A stretch of DNA of 45,738 bases from positions 1-45,738 of the forward strand of contig CANQOV010000006.1 in assembly GCA_947625575.1 (NCBI GenBank), given 5' to 3'. Below, piece by piece: positions 18,474 through 28,677 of the stretch. Position 1 is the stretch's first letter, and each line of letters opens with the position of its first letter. The notes below the pieces were generated by a model. That model was not told the origin of the DNA and did no database searches. It was given only the letters and a program-made list of their open reading frames with translations. This stretch comes from an uncultured Bacilli bacterium. Its GTDB lineage: Bacteria > Bacillota_I > Bacilli_A > RF39 > UBA660. The position numbers and the translations under genes were made by a program.

Positions 18474-19033
18474 ATAAATTGTATTTAAACAATGCACCAA
18501 CTGATGCATCTGGGAAAATTGATCTTACAAATCAATATCCTATGACAGATACTGTTGGTATGGGACAGGATGATCCAAATAGTGTTTTAGGTTTTACAGT
18601 GTCTGCAAAACTTTCTGGAAATATTAAGATTGTTTATGATTTAGGAATTGATGAAAATTTTGTGACTGGTGAAACTTTAAAAGAAGATTATATTAAAGTT
18701 ATTTTATATGAATATAAAGAAAATACACCTCAAGCTGTAACAGAAGCAAAAACAATTAAAGAGTTAAAAGATAGTACAGGTGTTGATGGTTGCTTAAGTA
18801 GTTATGTTTTAACAGATGGTGAATTTACTGGTAATGGAAATGCAGAGTTAGAGCAAAAGAAACATTATGTTGTTAAAGCATGGGTTGCTGATAATTATGA
18901 ATTACCAGTTGATCCTACTACTGGTACTAACGATATAGAAAATGATGACGGAAGTATAACACATGAGAGTCATACAACGCCAGAAACATTTACATTTAAG
19001 ATTAAATTAGTAGCTGAACAAGCTACTGCGTAA
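18467..19033 (+). pseudogene. 5'-truncated SipW-dependent TasA/camelysin-like secreted protein gene
   Basis: Opens directly at the recombinase 3' end, no signal peptide; LTNQYPMTDTVGM...FTVSAKLSGNIKIVYDLGI aligns with the intact neighbour (ISDMYPTSDAVGKK...FSISSKLEANSIGKITYEISL). Confidence 0.75.
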
Positions 19034-19058
19034 AAAAGCAAATCTATTGCTTTTTTAA
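19032..19058 (+). terminator. Rho-independent terminator
   Basis: aaaaaagca aatcta tgctttttt. Confidence 0.8.
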
Positions 19059-19140
19059 TTTTGACAATTTGTTATATTATTAAAAAAACACTTTTAAAAA
19101 ACCTCTTTTTGTGTTAGGATATATTATAGTAGGTGATTGC

Positions 19141-19797
19141 ATGACTGGTAATGATTATAAATTAGATAAAGAACAGTTAGCAGTTAGTGATGATGTTGCT
19201 GATGAAATACTACAACGTGATGAAAAACATAATAAATTTTATTTTTTGTTTTTAATGTTGTTATTAATTTTTTTAACTTTTATAGTTTCATCTTTAAGCT
19301 TTGCTTTGTTTGGAACATATGTTAAGAATTTCAATAATATTTCAACTGGCTCAGTTTTGTTTTCTTATGAAGAAAATAGCAATAATATTTCTATTAGTGA
19401 TATGTATCCTACTAGTGATGCTGTTGGTAAAAAATTATCTGATGTTGGACAATATTTTGATTTTTCAATTTCTAGCAAATTAGAAGCTAATAGTATTGGA
19501 AAGATTACTTATGAAATATCTCTTGTCCCTGATTTAGAAAACACATTAGATTCTAAGTATGTTAGAATTAATCTTTTGGAAAATGGAAAAGATGTTTTGT
19601 TTAATAATAAAGATGTTGTCTCTTATAATGAACTTTCCGATAGCAAGATTAGATCTGGTGCAAAAGTTTTGTTTGTTAATACAGTAAAAACAGATTATGT
19701 AGCTAATTATGTATTTAGGATGTGGGTTTCTAGTGATTTTACTGTTACTAGTGATCCTAAGATATTTAAATGTTTTGTAACAGTTGATGCTTATTAG
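19141..19797 (+). CDS. SipW-dependent-type (TasA/camelysin-like) surface protein
   Basis: TM segment followed by SSLSFALFGTYVKNFNNISTGSVLFSYEE; paralogous to the truncated neighbour; next to a SipW-type peptidase. Confidence 0.7.
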   Translation: MTGNDYKLDKEQLAVSDDVADEILQRDEKHNKFYFLFLMLLLIFLTFIVSSLSFALFGTYVKNFNNISTGSVLFSYEENSNNISISDMYPTSDAVGKKLSDVGQYFDFSISSKLEANSIGKITYEISLVPDLENTLDSKYVRINLLENGKDVLFNNKDVVSYNELSDSKIRSGAKVLFVNTVKTDYVANYVFRMWVSSDFTVTSDPKIFKCFVTVDAY

Positions 19798-19820
19798 AAT
19801 TAGAAAGGGTTTGGTCAATA

Positions 19821-20450
19821 GTGAGACGAGTATTGAATAAAGTTGCGAAAATGATTTCAAGTTCTATTTTCTTTGTTCTTGTTGTTTTAATAGGATTAAT
19901 TTTAGCATATTTAGTTTATGTTAGAGTTCTTACTAGTCAAAATAGATTGGACGAAGTTAAGATAAACTTTTATACTATTTTAACTCAAAGTATGTATCCA
20001 ACTATAAAAGCAGGGGATATTGTTATTACATACAAAAATGAAGATAATGTTTATCATGTTGGAGATGTTATTACTTTTATTTCGACATCTAATACTGCAA
20101 ATGGGGTTACTATTACACACAGAATAAAAGAAGTTTATGCTGTTAATGGCGTTTATACATATAAAACACAAGGGGATGCTAATAATGTTAGCGATTCTGC
20201 AGCAGTTTTATCTCAAAATGTAATTGGTCGTGTTGTTTTTAAGATTCCAAAGGCAGGATATATTCAACAATTTTTAGTTACTAGTACAGGTTGGATTGTA
20301 GCGGTTGTTATACCATGTTTAGGTATTATTATATATGATATTTTAAAGATATTTAAAAATATGGCTAAAAAAACAACTCAAAAGTTTGTTAAAGGATCAA
20401 CTGTAGAGCGTGAGCATTTAAAGGAGGTGTTAGATGATGAGCACCAATAA
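19821..20450 (+). CDS. sipW: Signal peptidase I, SipW (ER-like) type
   Basis: ILTQSMYPTIKAGDIVI (Ser), GDVITFISTSNTANGVTITHRIKEV (His instead of Lys), YKTQGDANNVSD. Confidence 0.92.
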   Translation: MRRVLNKVAKMISSSIFFVLVVLIGLILAYLVYVRVLTSQNRLDEVKINFYTILTQSMYPTIKAGDIVITYKNEDNVYHVGDVITFISTSNTANGVTITHRIKEVYAVNGVYTYKTQGDANNVSDSAAVLSQNVIGRVVFKIPKAGYIQQFLVTSTGWIVAVVIPCLGIIIYDILKIFKNMAKKTTQKFVKGSTVEREHLKEVLDDEHQ

Positions 20451-21015
20451 AAAAAAAGAAGATGATAATCCTTTGTATGTTGATGAAGTTTCAGAAGTTT
20501 ATTTAAAGGAAAAGAAAGAGTATCAAATTAAAAAACGAACTTTAGTTATAATTATTTTAGTTATTTTTCTTGCTTTACTTTTAATTTCTTTAGGTTTGTT
20601 TTTTGGTAATTTTAATAAAAAAGAAAGTGGTGATTTAAAAAAATATTCAGTTTATGATTTGTTTGTAGTACACTCTAAAACTAGTTTTGGAGATACTATT
20701 AAAAGCTTTAGTCCTTATACTTCTTATGAGAAAGCATATAGTTATACTTTTTATATTGATAATGCTAACAATGCAGTTATTGATTATAAAGTTATTTTAG
20801 TAGATTTTAGTAAAACTAAAATTGATAAATCTAAAATTAATTATGCCATACTTAAGAACAAGGAAGTTATTTTTAAAGGTGTTTTGGATGATAAAAATGA
20901 AGATACGTTAGTTCTTAGTAAAATTGCTTCTTTAGATAGAGATAATTATGAATTAAGGTTATGGTCTAAAGAGAATATTAGTGATTTTGAATTTAAAATT
21001 AAGGTTGGTGATTAA
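20434..21015 (+). CDS. Membrane-anchored protein of the SipW locus, function unknown
   Basis: Overlaps the sipW stop; single TM then an extracellular domain. Confidence 0.7.
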   Translation: MMSTNKKKEDDNPLYVDEVSEVYLKEKKEYQIKKRTLVIIILVIFLALLLISLGLFFGNFNKKESGDLKKYSVYDLFVVHSKTSFGDTIKSFSPYTSYEKAYSYTFYIDNANNAVIDYKVILVDFSKTKIDKSKINYAILKNKEVIFKGVLDDKNEDTLVLSKIASLDRDNYELRLWSKENISDFEFKIKVGD

Positions 21016-21016
21016 T

Positions 21017-21709
21017 TTGAAAAAAGTTTTTTGTGATTTTTTATCTTTGCTTGCTAGTAGTTTACTTGGTTTATGTTTATTGATTTCAGGATTTTTGATT
21101 TTTATTAATTTATATCATTATGATTATATAAGTTATGATAGTAAAATTAATTATTCTGATTATTATAATGTTAGTACTTTTCAAAAAAATATTGATTCTG
21201 CTTTTGATAAAGTACAATCTGTTGACATTAATAGTGTGTCTGTAAATAATAGAACTGTTGCTAACAGTGTTAGAAATATTATTATTGATTCAATTAATGA
21301 TTTGAAAAAATCTAAGATTTATACTTCTGTTGGAGAACAAAATGTTGATTTTAAGACTGTATATGATTATAATGTTGAGTTGTTATCTAATTATAGTTAT
21401 AATACTTTGTTTTATATTCCATATTCTGTAGAACTACAAGTTCGTGATTATAGTTTTGCTAAGAGTTTTGATGAAGTTTCTTCTTCTTTTGAAAGTACAA
21501 AATCATATATAGATTTAGTTTCTAATTATTTAAGAAATCGTTTATTATCTAATAGTGATTATATATATACTACAGATATTACTCGTATGACAATATTTAA
21601 TGAGTTGTCTGATAGTTTGGCTTTGGTAACTAATAATTATGTTAGGTTAAGCAATGAGATATTAAAACTAGCAGATTGGTATGTTTCTAGTTTTGGAGGT
21701 GTTAGATGA
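21017..21709 (+). CDS. Secreted/membrane-anchored protein of unknown function in the SipW locus
   Basis: TTG start, N-terminal TM, no recognised domain. Confidence 0.65.
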   Translation: MKKVFCDFLSLLASSLLGLCLLISGFLIFINLYHYDYISYDSKINYSDYYNVSTFQKNIDSAFDKVQSVDINSVSVNNRTVANSVRNIIIDSINDLKKSKIYTSVGEQNVDFKTVYDYNVELLSNYSYNTLFYIPYSVELQVRDYSFAKSFDEVSSSFESTKSYIDLVSNYLRNRLLSNSDYIYTTDITRMTIFNELSDSLALVTNNYVRLSNEILKLADWYVSSFGGVR

Positions 21710-22164
21710 AAGCAATTTTAGCGAAGGTTTGTTGTTTTTTTAAATATCTTTTATTCATTTTTGCGTTTGCTTTAACTTTACTTGGTGTTATTATGACATA
21801 TAAAAGACTTGATAAAAATTTAGTAGAGTCTATTTACATATTTATTCCATTTTTACTTGTATTTATTGCACTTATTTGTGATTTATTTATAAAAAGTGGA
21901 AAAGGTGTTAGAAAAAATTTATTGATGCAATTAACATCTTGTCTTGTATTTATAGTTATTATTTTAATAGGTGTAAGGGCTAAATTTGATACAAATATGT
22001 TACTATATTATAAGTATGGTATTTCTTATAATCCACTTTATTTCTCTGATAATTTATCTTTTATTTTGTCAATGTTATATTTCTTGTTTTTCGCCCATAT
22101 ATTCTTGTTCGTTAAAGAGTTGGTTGAGTCTAAAGGTAAAAAGAAAGAAGTTGTTAATAGCTAA
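21706..22164 (+). CDS. Four-TM hypothetical membrane protein
   Basis: ATGA overlap with the preceding ORF; hydrophobic segments. Confidence 0.7.
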   Translation: MKAILAKVCCFFKYLLFIFAFALTLLGVIMTYKRLDKNLVESIYIFIPFLLVFIALICDLFIKSGKGVRKNLLMQLTSCLVFIVIILIGVRAKFDTNMLLYYKYGISYNPLYFSDNLSFILSMLYFLFFAHIFLFVKELVESKGKKKEVVNS

Positions 22165-22184
22165 TTATGTTAGCTATTTTTTTT
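22156..22184 (+). terminator. Rho-independent terminator overlapping the preceding stop codon
   Basis: aatagcta attatgt tagctatt followed by a T tract. Confidence 0.8.
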
Positions 22185-22230
22185 TATTTACTTTCTATTT
22201 TGATTATTTTATAATTAGTTTGGTGATTTG

Positions 22231-23028
22231 ATGAAGTTTAACTTTAAGAAAAAGTATGGTCAAAATTTTCTTGTTGATGATAATATACTTCGAAAGATTG
22301 ATGATTTGATTGAAAAAGAAAGTAAATCTTTAGTTATAGAAATAGGGTGTGGATCTGGAAAGTTAACTAAAGTTTTGTGTAATAAATTTGATTATGTTTT
22401 AGGTTATGAAATTGATTTAGAAGTTAAAGATATTTTGTTTTCTAATCTTTTAGGTTTTTCTAATTATGAAATTATTTTTGATGATTTTATGAATAGAGAT
22501 ATTAGTTTAGATTTACAAAAATATAATTATAATTATTTGGCAGTTATTGCTAATATACCTTATTATATTACTACTTTGATTTTAGAAAAGATTATTTATT
22601 CAGATACTTTTCCTAATCATATGATGTTTATGGTACAAAAAGAAGTTGCAGATAGGCTTAATGCTAAAGTAGGAGATAGAAATTATAATTCTTTTACAAT
22701 ATTTTTAAGTTATTATTATGAGATTAAAAAAGAGTTTATTGTTAAGAAAAATAGTTTTTATCCTGTACCTAATGTCGATAGTGCAATTGTTTCTTTTAAA
22801 AAAAGGAAAGAAGTTACGTATGTTAAGGATAAGAAGTTTTTTTATAAATTAGTTAGGGATAGTTTTAGGTTTAATAGAAAGACTATTAAAAATAATTTGT
22901 ATGATTATGATTTAGACGTTGTAAGTAAAGTTTTATCTTTACATGGTCTTGATTTATCTTGTAGACCGTCAATGATATCTATTGATATTTATTGTGAAAT
23001 TGCTAATAATTTATGTTCTTTGGTATGA
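22231..23028 (+). CDS. ksgA: 16S rRNA (adenine1518/1519-N6) dimethyltransferase
   Basis: KKKYGQNFLVDDNILRKI, VIEIGCGSGKLTKVL, ANIPYYITTLIL, FYPVPNVDSAIV. Confidence 0.95.
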   Translation: MKFNFKKKYGQNFLVDDNILRKIDDLIEKESKSLVIEIGCGSGKLTKVLCNKFDYVLGYEIDLEVKDILFSNLLGFSNYEIIFDDFMNRDISLDLQKYNYNYLAVIANIPYYITTLILEKIIYSDTFPNHMMFMVQKEVADRLNAKVGDRNYNSFTIFLSYYYEIKKEFIVKKNSFYPVPNVDSAIVSFKKRKEVTYVKDKKFFYKLVRDSFRFNRKTIKNNLYDYDLDVVSKVLSLHGLDLSCRPSMISIDIYCEIANNLCSLV

Positions 23029-23081
23029 CTTTTGGTTATACTTTTTTTTTATTTTCATATATTTTTTTAGGAGATGATATT

Positions 23082-23876
23082 TTGCTTTTAAAAGTGGGTG
23101 ATTTGGTTACTAGAAAATCACATAATCATGATATGGTTTTTAAAATTATTGAAATAAATGGACATGTTGCTATTTTAAAAGGTTATAATGTCAGATTAAT
23201 TGCAGATAGTGATTTAGATGATTTAGAAATTTCTAGAGTTAGTGTTTCAGAACTTGTAGATGAAGATAGAAATTTATTTGATCGAATGAGTGATTTATCA
23301 AAACTTGATAGAGATGAATATTTTTATATTCCCGGTAAAATATTACATATTGATGCCGATGAAGATTATTTAAATAGATGTATGGAATTTTATAAAAAAA
23401 TTAATATTTTAGCTTATGGTTTGCTTATTAAGGAAAAGGATATTTATTTAGATTTAGAAAGACATCTTGAAGAGATTAAACCTGATGTTTTGGTTATTAC
23501 TGGACATGATGCTTATTACGATAAGTCTGGAAATGAAATTTCTAATTTTTCTAATTATAAAAATAGTGATAATTTTGCTAAAGCTGTTAGGATTGCAAGG
23601 AAGTATGAAAAAGATCACGACAAATTAATTATAATTGCAGGTGCTTGTCAATCTGATTATGAAGAGTTAATAAAAAGTGGTGCTAATTTCGCATCTAGTC
23701 CTAGAAGAATAAATATTCATGCTTTAGATCCGGCGATTATTGCTTCAAGTGTTTGTTTGTCTGATAAGAGCAAACCAATTAATTTATTAAAAATTTTGGA
23801 TAAGACGAAGTATGGTAAAGACGGAATTGGAGGAATTATTACAAATGGTGTTATGTATGTGGGGTATCCTAGATGA
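23082..23876 (+). CDS. yabG: Sporulation-specific protease YabG
   Basis: LKVGDLVTRKSHNHDMVFKI, GKILHIDADEDYLNRCMEFYK, DVLVITGHDAYY, NIHALDPAIIAS; synteny ksgA-yabG-veg. Confidence 0.93.
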   Translation: MLLKVGDLVTRKSHNHDMVFKIIEINGHVAILKGYNVRLIADSDLDDLEISRVSVSELVDEDRNLFDRMSDLSKLDRDEYFYIPGKILHIDADEDYLNRCMEFYKKINILAYGLLIKEKDIYLDLERHLEEIKPDVLVITGHDAYYDKSGNEISNFSNYKNSDNFAKAVRIARKYEKDHDKLIIIAGACQSDYEELIKSGANFASSPRRINIHALDPAIIASSVCLSDKSKPINLLKILDKTKYGKDGIGGIITNGVMYVGYPR

Positions 23877-24088
23877 TGATTGATAAAGTTAAGAATTTTG
23901 TTTTAAAAAATAAAGATAAAGTCTGTGAGTTTAAACTTAATTGTGGAAGAAATCAAGTATCGATGTTTTCAGGAAAGATTGTTGAAACTTATAAAGCAAT
24001 ATTTTTAGTACAAGTTTTGGATAGTAGAGAGGTTAAATCTTTCTCTTATTCAGACGTTTTGATTGGTAATTTAGAAATTATGATGTAA
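23873..24088 (+). CDS. veg: Veg family protein
   Basis: KVCEFKLNCGRNQVSMFSGKIVETYKAIFLVQV; synteny. Confidence 0.88.
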   Translation: MMIDKVKNFVLKNKDKVCEFKLNCGRNQVSMFSGKIVETYKAIFLVQVLDSREVKSFSYSDVLIGNLEIMM

Positions 24089-24171
24089 ATAACTGGAAAA
24101 TTATTGCATTTTTATTTTTAATAATATAAAATTGTACTAGAAGCAGTTTGCTTCAAGAGGAGGATTGTTTG

Positions 24172-24432
24172 ATGAAAATTACATCAGTAAATGTACGTAA
24201 ATTTGAAAAAGAAGGTTCACGTATGAAAGGAATTGCATCAGTTTTAATTGATGATTGTTTTGCAGTTCATGATATTCGTATTATTGAAGGAGATAGCGGT
24301 CTATTTATAGCAATGCCTAGTAGAAAGACAAAAAATGATGATGAATATAGGGACATTGCTCATCCAATAAATCCTGAGACACGTGCAATGTTTGAACAAG
24401 CTATTTTAGAAGCATATAAAACTGCCGAATAA
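24172..24432 (+). CDS. spoVG: Septation/regulatory protein SpoVG
   Basis: [55 protein letters not shown] aggagg. Confidence 0.96.
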   Translation: MKITSVNVRKFEKEGSRMKGIASVLIDDCFAVHDIRIIEGDSGLFIAMPSRKTKNDDEYRDIAHPINPETRAMFEQAILEAYKTAE

Positions 24433-24442
24433 TTTAGTAATA

Positions 24443-24468
24443 AAATCTCTTTTTAGAGATTTTTTTGT
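24443..24468 (+). terminator. Rho-independent terminator after spoVG
   Basis: aatctct tttt agagatt then T tract. Confidence 0.85.
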
Positions 24469-24506
24469 TTTTTATACATATAATTTATTGATTAGGAGAT
24501 AATTAT

Positions 24507-24779
24507 ATGGAAAATAGTGTTAATAGTATTAATTTGACTGAAAGAAAACATATTAGTGTATCTGGTGTTTTAAAGATTGATAGTTTTGATGAAGAAGAGT
24601 TTTTATTGGAAACTAATATGGGTTATTTGGTTGTTAAGGGTAAAGAATTAGAACTTATTAAATTAGATAATAAAGAGGGTATTGTAAGTATTAAAGGGCA
24701 GATTGATAGTATGAATTATTTAGATGAGTTAAAAAAACAAAATAAAAAGAGTCGTTTGTTTGAGAAGTTATTTCAATGA
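24507..24779 (+). CDS. yabP: Sporulation protein YabP
   Basis: NLTERKHISVSGVLKIDSFDEEEFLLETNMGYLVVKGKELEL. Confidence 0.9.
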   Translation: MENSVNSINLTERKHISVSGVLKIDSFDEEEFLLETNMGYLVVKGKELELIKLDNKEGIVSIKGQIDSMNYLDELKKQNKKSRLFEKLFQ

Positions 24780-25057
24780 CTTTAAAAATACAGATACTAT
24801 CTTTGATATTTAATTTTTTGTTTGGAATTTTTTATTGTTTTAGTTTTTTGATAGTTAAAAGGTTTTTATTATATGGAAAAAGTTTATTAAAATTTGTTTT
24901 TAATTTTATATTTATGATTTTTAATGTTTTTTTATATTTGTTTTTATTAGTTGCTGTCAATAAAGGAATTTTACATTATTATTTTATTTTTGTTGTTGGT
25001 CTTGGAATTTTTATTGGTTATTTATTAGTGGATAAGCTAAGAAAAAAGTTTACGTAA
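24776..25057 (+). CDS. yabQ: Sporulation membrane protein YabQ
   Basis: Hydrophobic short protein overlapping the yabP stop; synteny with yabP and divIC. Confidence 0.75.
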   Translation: MTLKIQILSLIFNFLFGIFYCFSFLIVKRFLLYGKSLLKFVFNFIFMIFNVFLYLFLLVAVNKGILHYYFIFVVGLGIFIGYLLVDKLRKKFT

Positions 25058-25073
25058 ATTATTGTAATATTAT

Positions 25074-25100
25074 GTCTATATCATTGAATATAGACTTTTC
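25074..25100 (+). terminator. Rho-independent terminator
   Basis: gtctata tcattgaa tatagac ttttc. Confidence 0.7.
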
Positions 25101-25129
25101 TTTTGATAAAATTTATAGTGTAATGGAAG

Positions 25130-25429
25130 GTGATAATCTTGGCTAAGGTGAACAAACGTAAAAAAGTTAAGAATTCTTTTGTTGTTTTAGTTTTTTGTTT
25201 GGTTATTAATGCTGTTATCATGTATTCTATAGGCTCAATATTTACAAATGTTTATTATAAAAATAAGGAGAAGCAACAGTTAAATGATAAACTTGTTTTA
25301 CTTAAGGAACAAGGAGAGGCTTTAAGAGTTGAAGCTAAGAAGTTGCAAGATCCTGAATATGTTGCTAGATATGCAAGGGAAAAGTATTTATATTCAGGAG
25401 AAGATGAGTATGTAATACGTATCCCATAG
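25130..25429 (+). CDS. divIC: DivIC/FtsB-like septum formation initiator
   Basis: TM then coiled coil NDKLVLLKEQGEALRVEAKKLQDPEYVARYAREKYLYSGEDEYVIRIP. Confidence 0.88.
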   Translation: MIILAKVNKRKKVKNSFVVLVFCLVINAVIMYSIGSIFTNVYYKNKEKQQLNDKLVLLKEQGEALRVEAKKLQDPEYVARYAREKYLYSGEDEYVIRIP

Positions 25430-25437
25430 GAGGACAG

Positions 25438-26763
25438 ATGAAAGAGGTAATTGCTTTATTAAATAAATATATTAAAGAAAAAGATGTTGTAGTTGTTGGG
25501 TGCTCTGGGGGACCTGATTCAATGTTTTTACTTAATATGTTAATTAATTATAGAAAAAATGTTGATATTAGTATTATTTGTTGTCATGTTAATCATAATG
25601 TTAGAAAAGAAAGTTATGATGAGTATGTATTTTTAGAAAAGTATTGTAAGAAAAACAAAGTTTTGTTTGAGGGCATGACAATTGAAAAATATAGTAATGA
25701 TAATTTTCATAATGAAGCTCGCAGTATAAGATATGGTTTTTTTGAAGAGATTGTAAATAAGTATAATGCTAATTTTTTATGTACAGCTCATCATGGCGAT
25801 GATCTTATGGAAACTATTTTAATGAGAATTGTAAGAGGATCGACACTTGGTGGTTATAGTGGTTTTTCTTATTTAGTTGATTGTGGTAGTTATAAGATAT
25901 TTAGACCTTTAATTTATCTTAGTAAAGATGAAATTTTAAATTATGATCTTGCACATAATATTCCTTTTGTAACAGATAGTTCCAACAGTAGTAGTAAGTA
26001 TACAAGAAATAGATATAGAAAAGAAGTATTACCTTTTTTAAAAAAAGAAGATCCTAATGTACATAGAAAGTTTTTAAAGTTTAGTAATGTCTTACAGATG
26101 TATGATAATTATTTTAAAAAACAGATTGATAGTGTAATCAATAAAGTATATAAAGATGGTGTGTTAAAAATTTCTTCATTTATGATGCTTGATGAAGTTT
26201 TTAAAGAAAGAATTATTTATAGTATTCTTGAAAGTCTTTATCATGATGATCTTATTTTGGTTAATGATAAGCATGTTGATTTGATTAAGAGTATTATTTG
26301 TTCTAATAAAGCTAATACATATTGTTATTTGCCACAGGATATAAAAGTTATTAAAAGTTATGGAGAGGTTATTTTTACTAAAGAAGTTGATTTAATGGAT
26401 CAGTATGATATAGAGATTAATTCTGATTTTGGTTTTGTACAGTTGCCTAATAATAAGTGTATTGAATTTTGTTCATCTTCTTCAAATGGTAATGATATAT
26501 GTAGGTTATGTTCTAGTGATGTTTGTTTGCCTCTTCGAGTTAGAACAAGAAAAATTGGAGATAAGATTGAATTAAAAGGGCTTGGAGGTAAGAAAAAATT
26601 AAAAGATATTTTTATCGATTGCAAAATCCCTTTGCGTCAAAGAGATATCTGGCCAGTTGTTGTTGATTCGAAAGATCGTATTGTTTGGTTGCCGGGTTTA
26701 AAAAAATCTAAATTTGATGTTCCAAAGTCTAAAAAGTGTGATATAATATTGTGGTATCACTAA
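25438..26763 (+). CDS. tilS: tRNA(Ile)-lysidine synthase
   Basis: VVGCSGGPDSMFLL P-loop (SGGxDS), CCHVNHNVR, TAHHGDDLMETILMRIVRG. Confidence 0.96.
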   Translation: MKEVIALLNKYIKEKDVVVVGCSGGPDSMFLLNMLINYRKNVDISIICCHVNHNVRKESYDEYVFLEKYCKKNKVLFEGMTIEKYSNDNFHNEARSIRYGFFEEIVNKYNANFLCTAHHGDDLMETILMRIVRGSTLGGYSGFSYLVDCGSYKIFRPLIYLSKDEILNYDLAHNIPFVTDSSNSSSKYTRNRYRKEVLPFLKKEDPNVHRKFLKFSNVLQMYDNYFKKQIDSVINKVYKDGVLKISSFMMLDEVFKERIIYSILESLYHDDLILVNDKHVDLIKSIICSNKANTYCYLPQDIKVIKSYGEVIFTKEVDLMDQYDIEINSDFGFVQLPNNKCIEFCSSSSNGNDICRLCSSDVCLPLRVRTRKIGDKIELKGLGGKKKLKDIFIDCKIPLRQRDIWPVVVDSKDRIVWLPGLKKSKFDVPKSKKCDIILWYH

Positions 26764-26776
26764 AAAAGGAGGAAAT

Positions 26777-28648
26777 ATGAAAAATATGAAGAAGAAAAAT
26801 AGTGTTAAGAAAACCATTATGTCTTATATGCTCATTATTCTTTTATTTGTTGGTATTTATTTTGCTTTTCAATATGTTAACAATAAAGAAAATGATCTTA
26901 GTTATGACGAATTTATGAAATATTTAAGTAGTGGACAAGTTGTAGAGATTGAAATTACTCCAAGAAGTAGTTCTTCTATTTATGAAATTGTTGGTAAGAT
27001 AAGAGGTTATAAAGAAAACGAGTATTTTGTTGTTAATGCTCCTTTAACTGATACTATAATTGAGGAGATTACTTCGGTTTCTAAAGTTGGAGAGTTAGAT
27101 GTTGTCGTTAATAAAAATCCAGAGTCTAATTCTTTACTTCTTATTATTATGAATTATTTGCCTTTAGTTTTGCTTGTTGGTTTTGGCTTCTTCTTTATTA
27201 CTAAACAAGTTGGTAGTAATACTAAATCATTTGATTTTGGAAGAAGTAAGGCTAAGTTGCACTCAGATAAAGATAAAGTTACTTTTGATGATGTTGCAGG
27301 TTTAAAGGAAGAAAAGTATGAAGTTAAAGAGTTAGTTGACTTTTTAAAGAATCCTAAAAAGTTTCAAAAACTTGGTGCTAGAATACCAAAAGGTGTATTA
27401 TTAGTGGGTCCTCCAGGAACTGGTAAGACATTGCTTGCACGTGCTGTTGCAGGAGAAGCTAGTGTACCTTTCTATTACATAAGTGGATCTGATTTTGTAG
27501 AATTATTTGTTGGTGTAGGTGCTAGTAGAGTTAGAGATATGTTTAAACAGGCTAAGCAAACAGCTCCATGTTTAATATTTATTGATGAGATAGATGCAGT
27601 TGGTAGACAAAGAGGAACTGGTTTAGGTGGTGGACATGATGAAAGAGAGCAAACTTTGAATCAATTACTTACTGAAATGGACGGATTTGGTACTAACGAA
27701 GGTATTATAATTATTGCCGCTACAAATAGACCAGATGTATTGGATCCTGCTTTGTTAAGACCAGGAAGATTTGATAGACAAGTTATGGTAAATTTACCAG
27801 ATGTTAGTGAAAGAGAAGAAATATTGAAAGTTCATGCAAGAAATAAAGTTTTAGCTAGCAATGTTACTTTAGATTATCTTGCTAAACGTACTTCAGGTTT
27901 CTCTGGTGCTGATTTGGAAAATTTACTTAATGAGGCAGCACTTTTAGCTGTACGTAGAAATAAAAATGAAATCACTATGACAGAAATTGATGAGGCTCAT
28001 GATAGAGTATTGATGGGACCTGCAAAAACTTCTAGAAAAATTAGTGATGATGATAAGAAAATTACAGCATATCATGAAGCAGGACATGTTGTTGTGGGAT
28101 TAAAATTAGAAAAATCTAATATTGTTCAAAAAGTAACAATTATTCCTCGTGGTATGGCTGGTGGTTATACAAATATTCAAAATGATGAAGAGAAGATGCA
28201 TACTACTAAATCAGAACTTGTTCAAACTATTTCAACTTTACTTGCTGGTAGAGTTACTGAACAATTAGTTTTTGATGATATTACTACTGGAGCATCAAAT
28301 GATATAGAACGTGCTACTAAAATTGCTCGTGCAATGGTATGTGAGTATGGTATGAGTGATTTAGGTCCTGTTCAATTAGAACATAATGAATCTAGTGTAT
28401 TCTTAGGAAGAGATTATAATAAATCACGTAATTTCTCTGATCAAGTTGCTTTTGAAATAGATCAAGAAATTAGAAAAATAATAGATGATTGTTATAAAAC
28501 AACAGTTAAAGTTGTTAAAGATAATCTTAAACTTGTAGATTTAATTGCAGATAATTTAATGAAATATGAAACATTAACACAAGAGCAAATTGAATATTTA
28601 GTTCAACATGGTACAATGCCAGAAGAGTCTCAAGGTCAATCTAATTAA
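26777..28648 (+). CDS. ftsH: ATP-dependent zinc metalloprotease FtsH
   Basis: [54 protein letters not shown]. Confidence 0.98.
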   Translation: MKNMKKKNSVKKTIMSYMLIILLFVGIYFAFQYVNNKENDLSYDEFMKYLSSGQVVEIEITPRSSSSIYEIVGKIRGYKENEYFVVNAPLTDTIIEEITSVSKVGELDVVVNKNPESNSLLLIIMNYLPLVLLVGFGFFFITKQVGSNTKSFDFGRSKAKLHSDKDKVTFDDVAGLKEEKYEVKELVDFLKNPKKFQKLGARIPKGVLLVGPPGTGKTLLARAVAGEASVPFYYISGSDFVELFVGVGASRVRDMFKQAKQTAPCLIFIDEIDAVGRQRGTGLGGGHDEREQTLNQLLTEMDGFGTNEGIIIIAATNRPDVLDPALLRPGRFDRQVMVNLPDVSEREEILKVHARNKVLASNVTLDYLAKRTSGFSGADLENLLNEAALLAVRRNKNEITMTEIDEAHDRVLMGPAKTSRKISDDDKKITAYHEAGHVVVGLKLEKSNIVQKVTIIPRGMAGGYTNIQNDEEKMHTTKSELVQTISTLLAGRVTEQLVFDDITTGASNDIERATKIARAMVCEYGMSDLGPVQLEHNESSVFLGRDYNKSRNFSDQVAFEIDQEIRKIIDDCYKTTVKVVKDNLKLVDLIADNLMKYETLTQEQIEYLVQHGTMPEESQGQSN

Positions 28649-28677
28649 GATTGACTTTTTGTTAGGGGTAGATTATT

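Larger units (their letters stand above)
1..18475. mobile_element. Right-hand part of an integrated element (ICE/IME-like, partly decayed), left end outside the window
   Basis: Serine recombinase adjacent to a 5'-truncated chromosomal gene; VirD4 relic and sortase; backbone synteny only begins to the right. Confidence 0.72.

Noticed and set aside
19546-19860. Minus-strand ORFs in the SipW locus (also 19980-20171)
   Set aside because: Shadow frames of TM- and Ser/Asn-rich genes on the plus strand.
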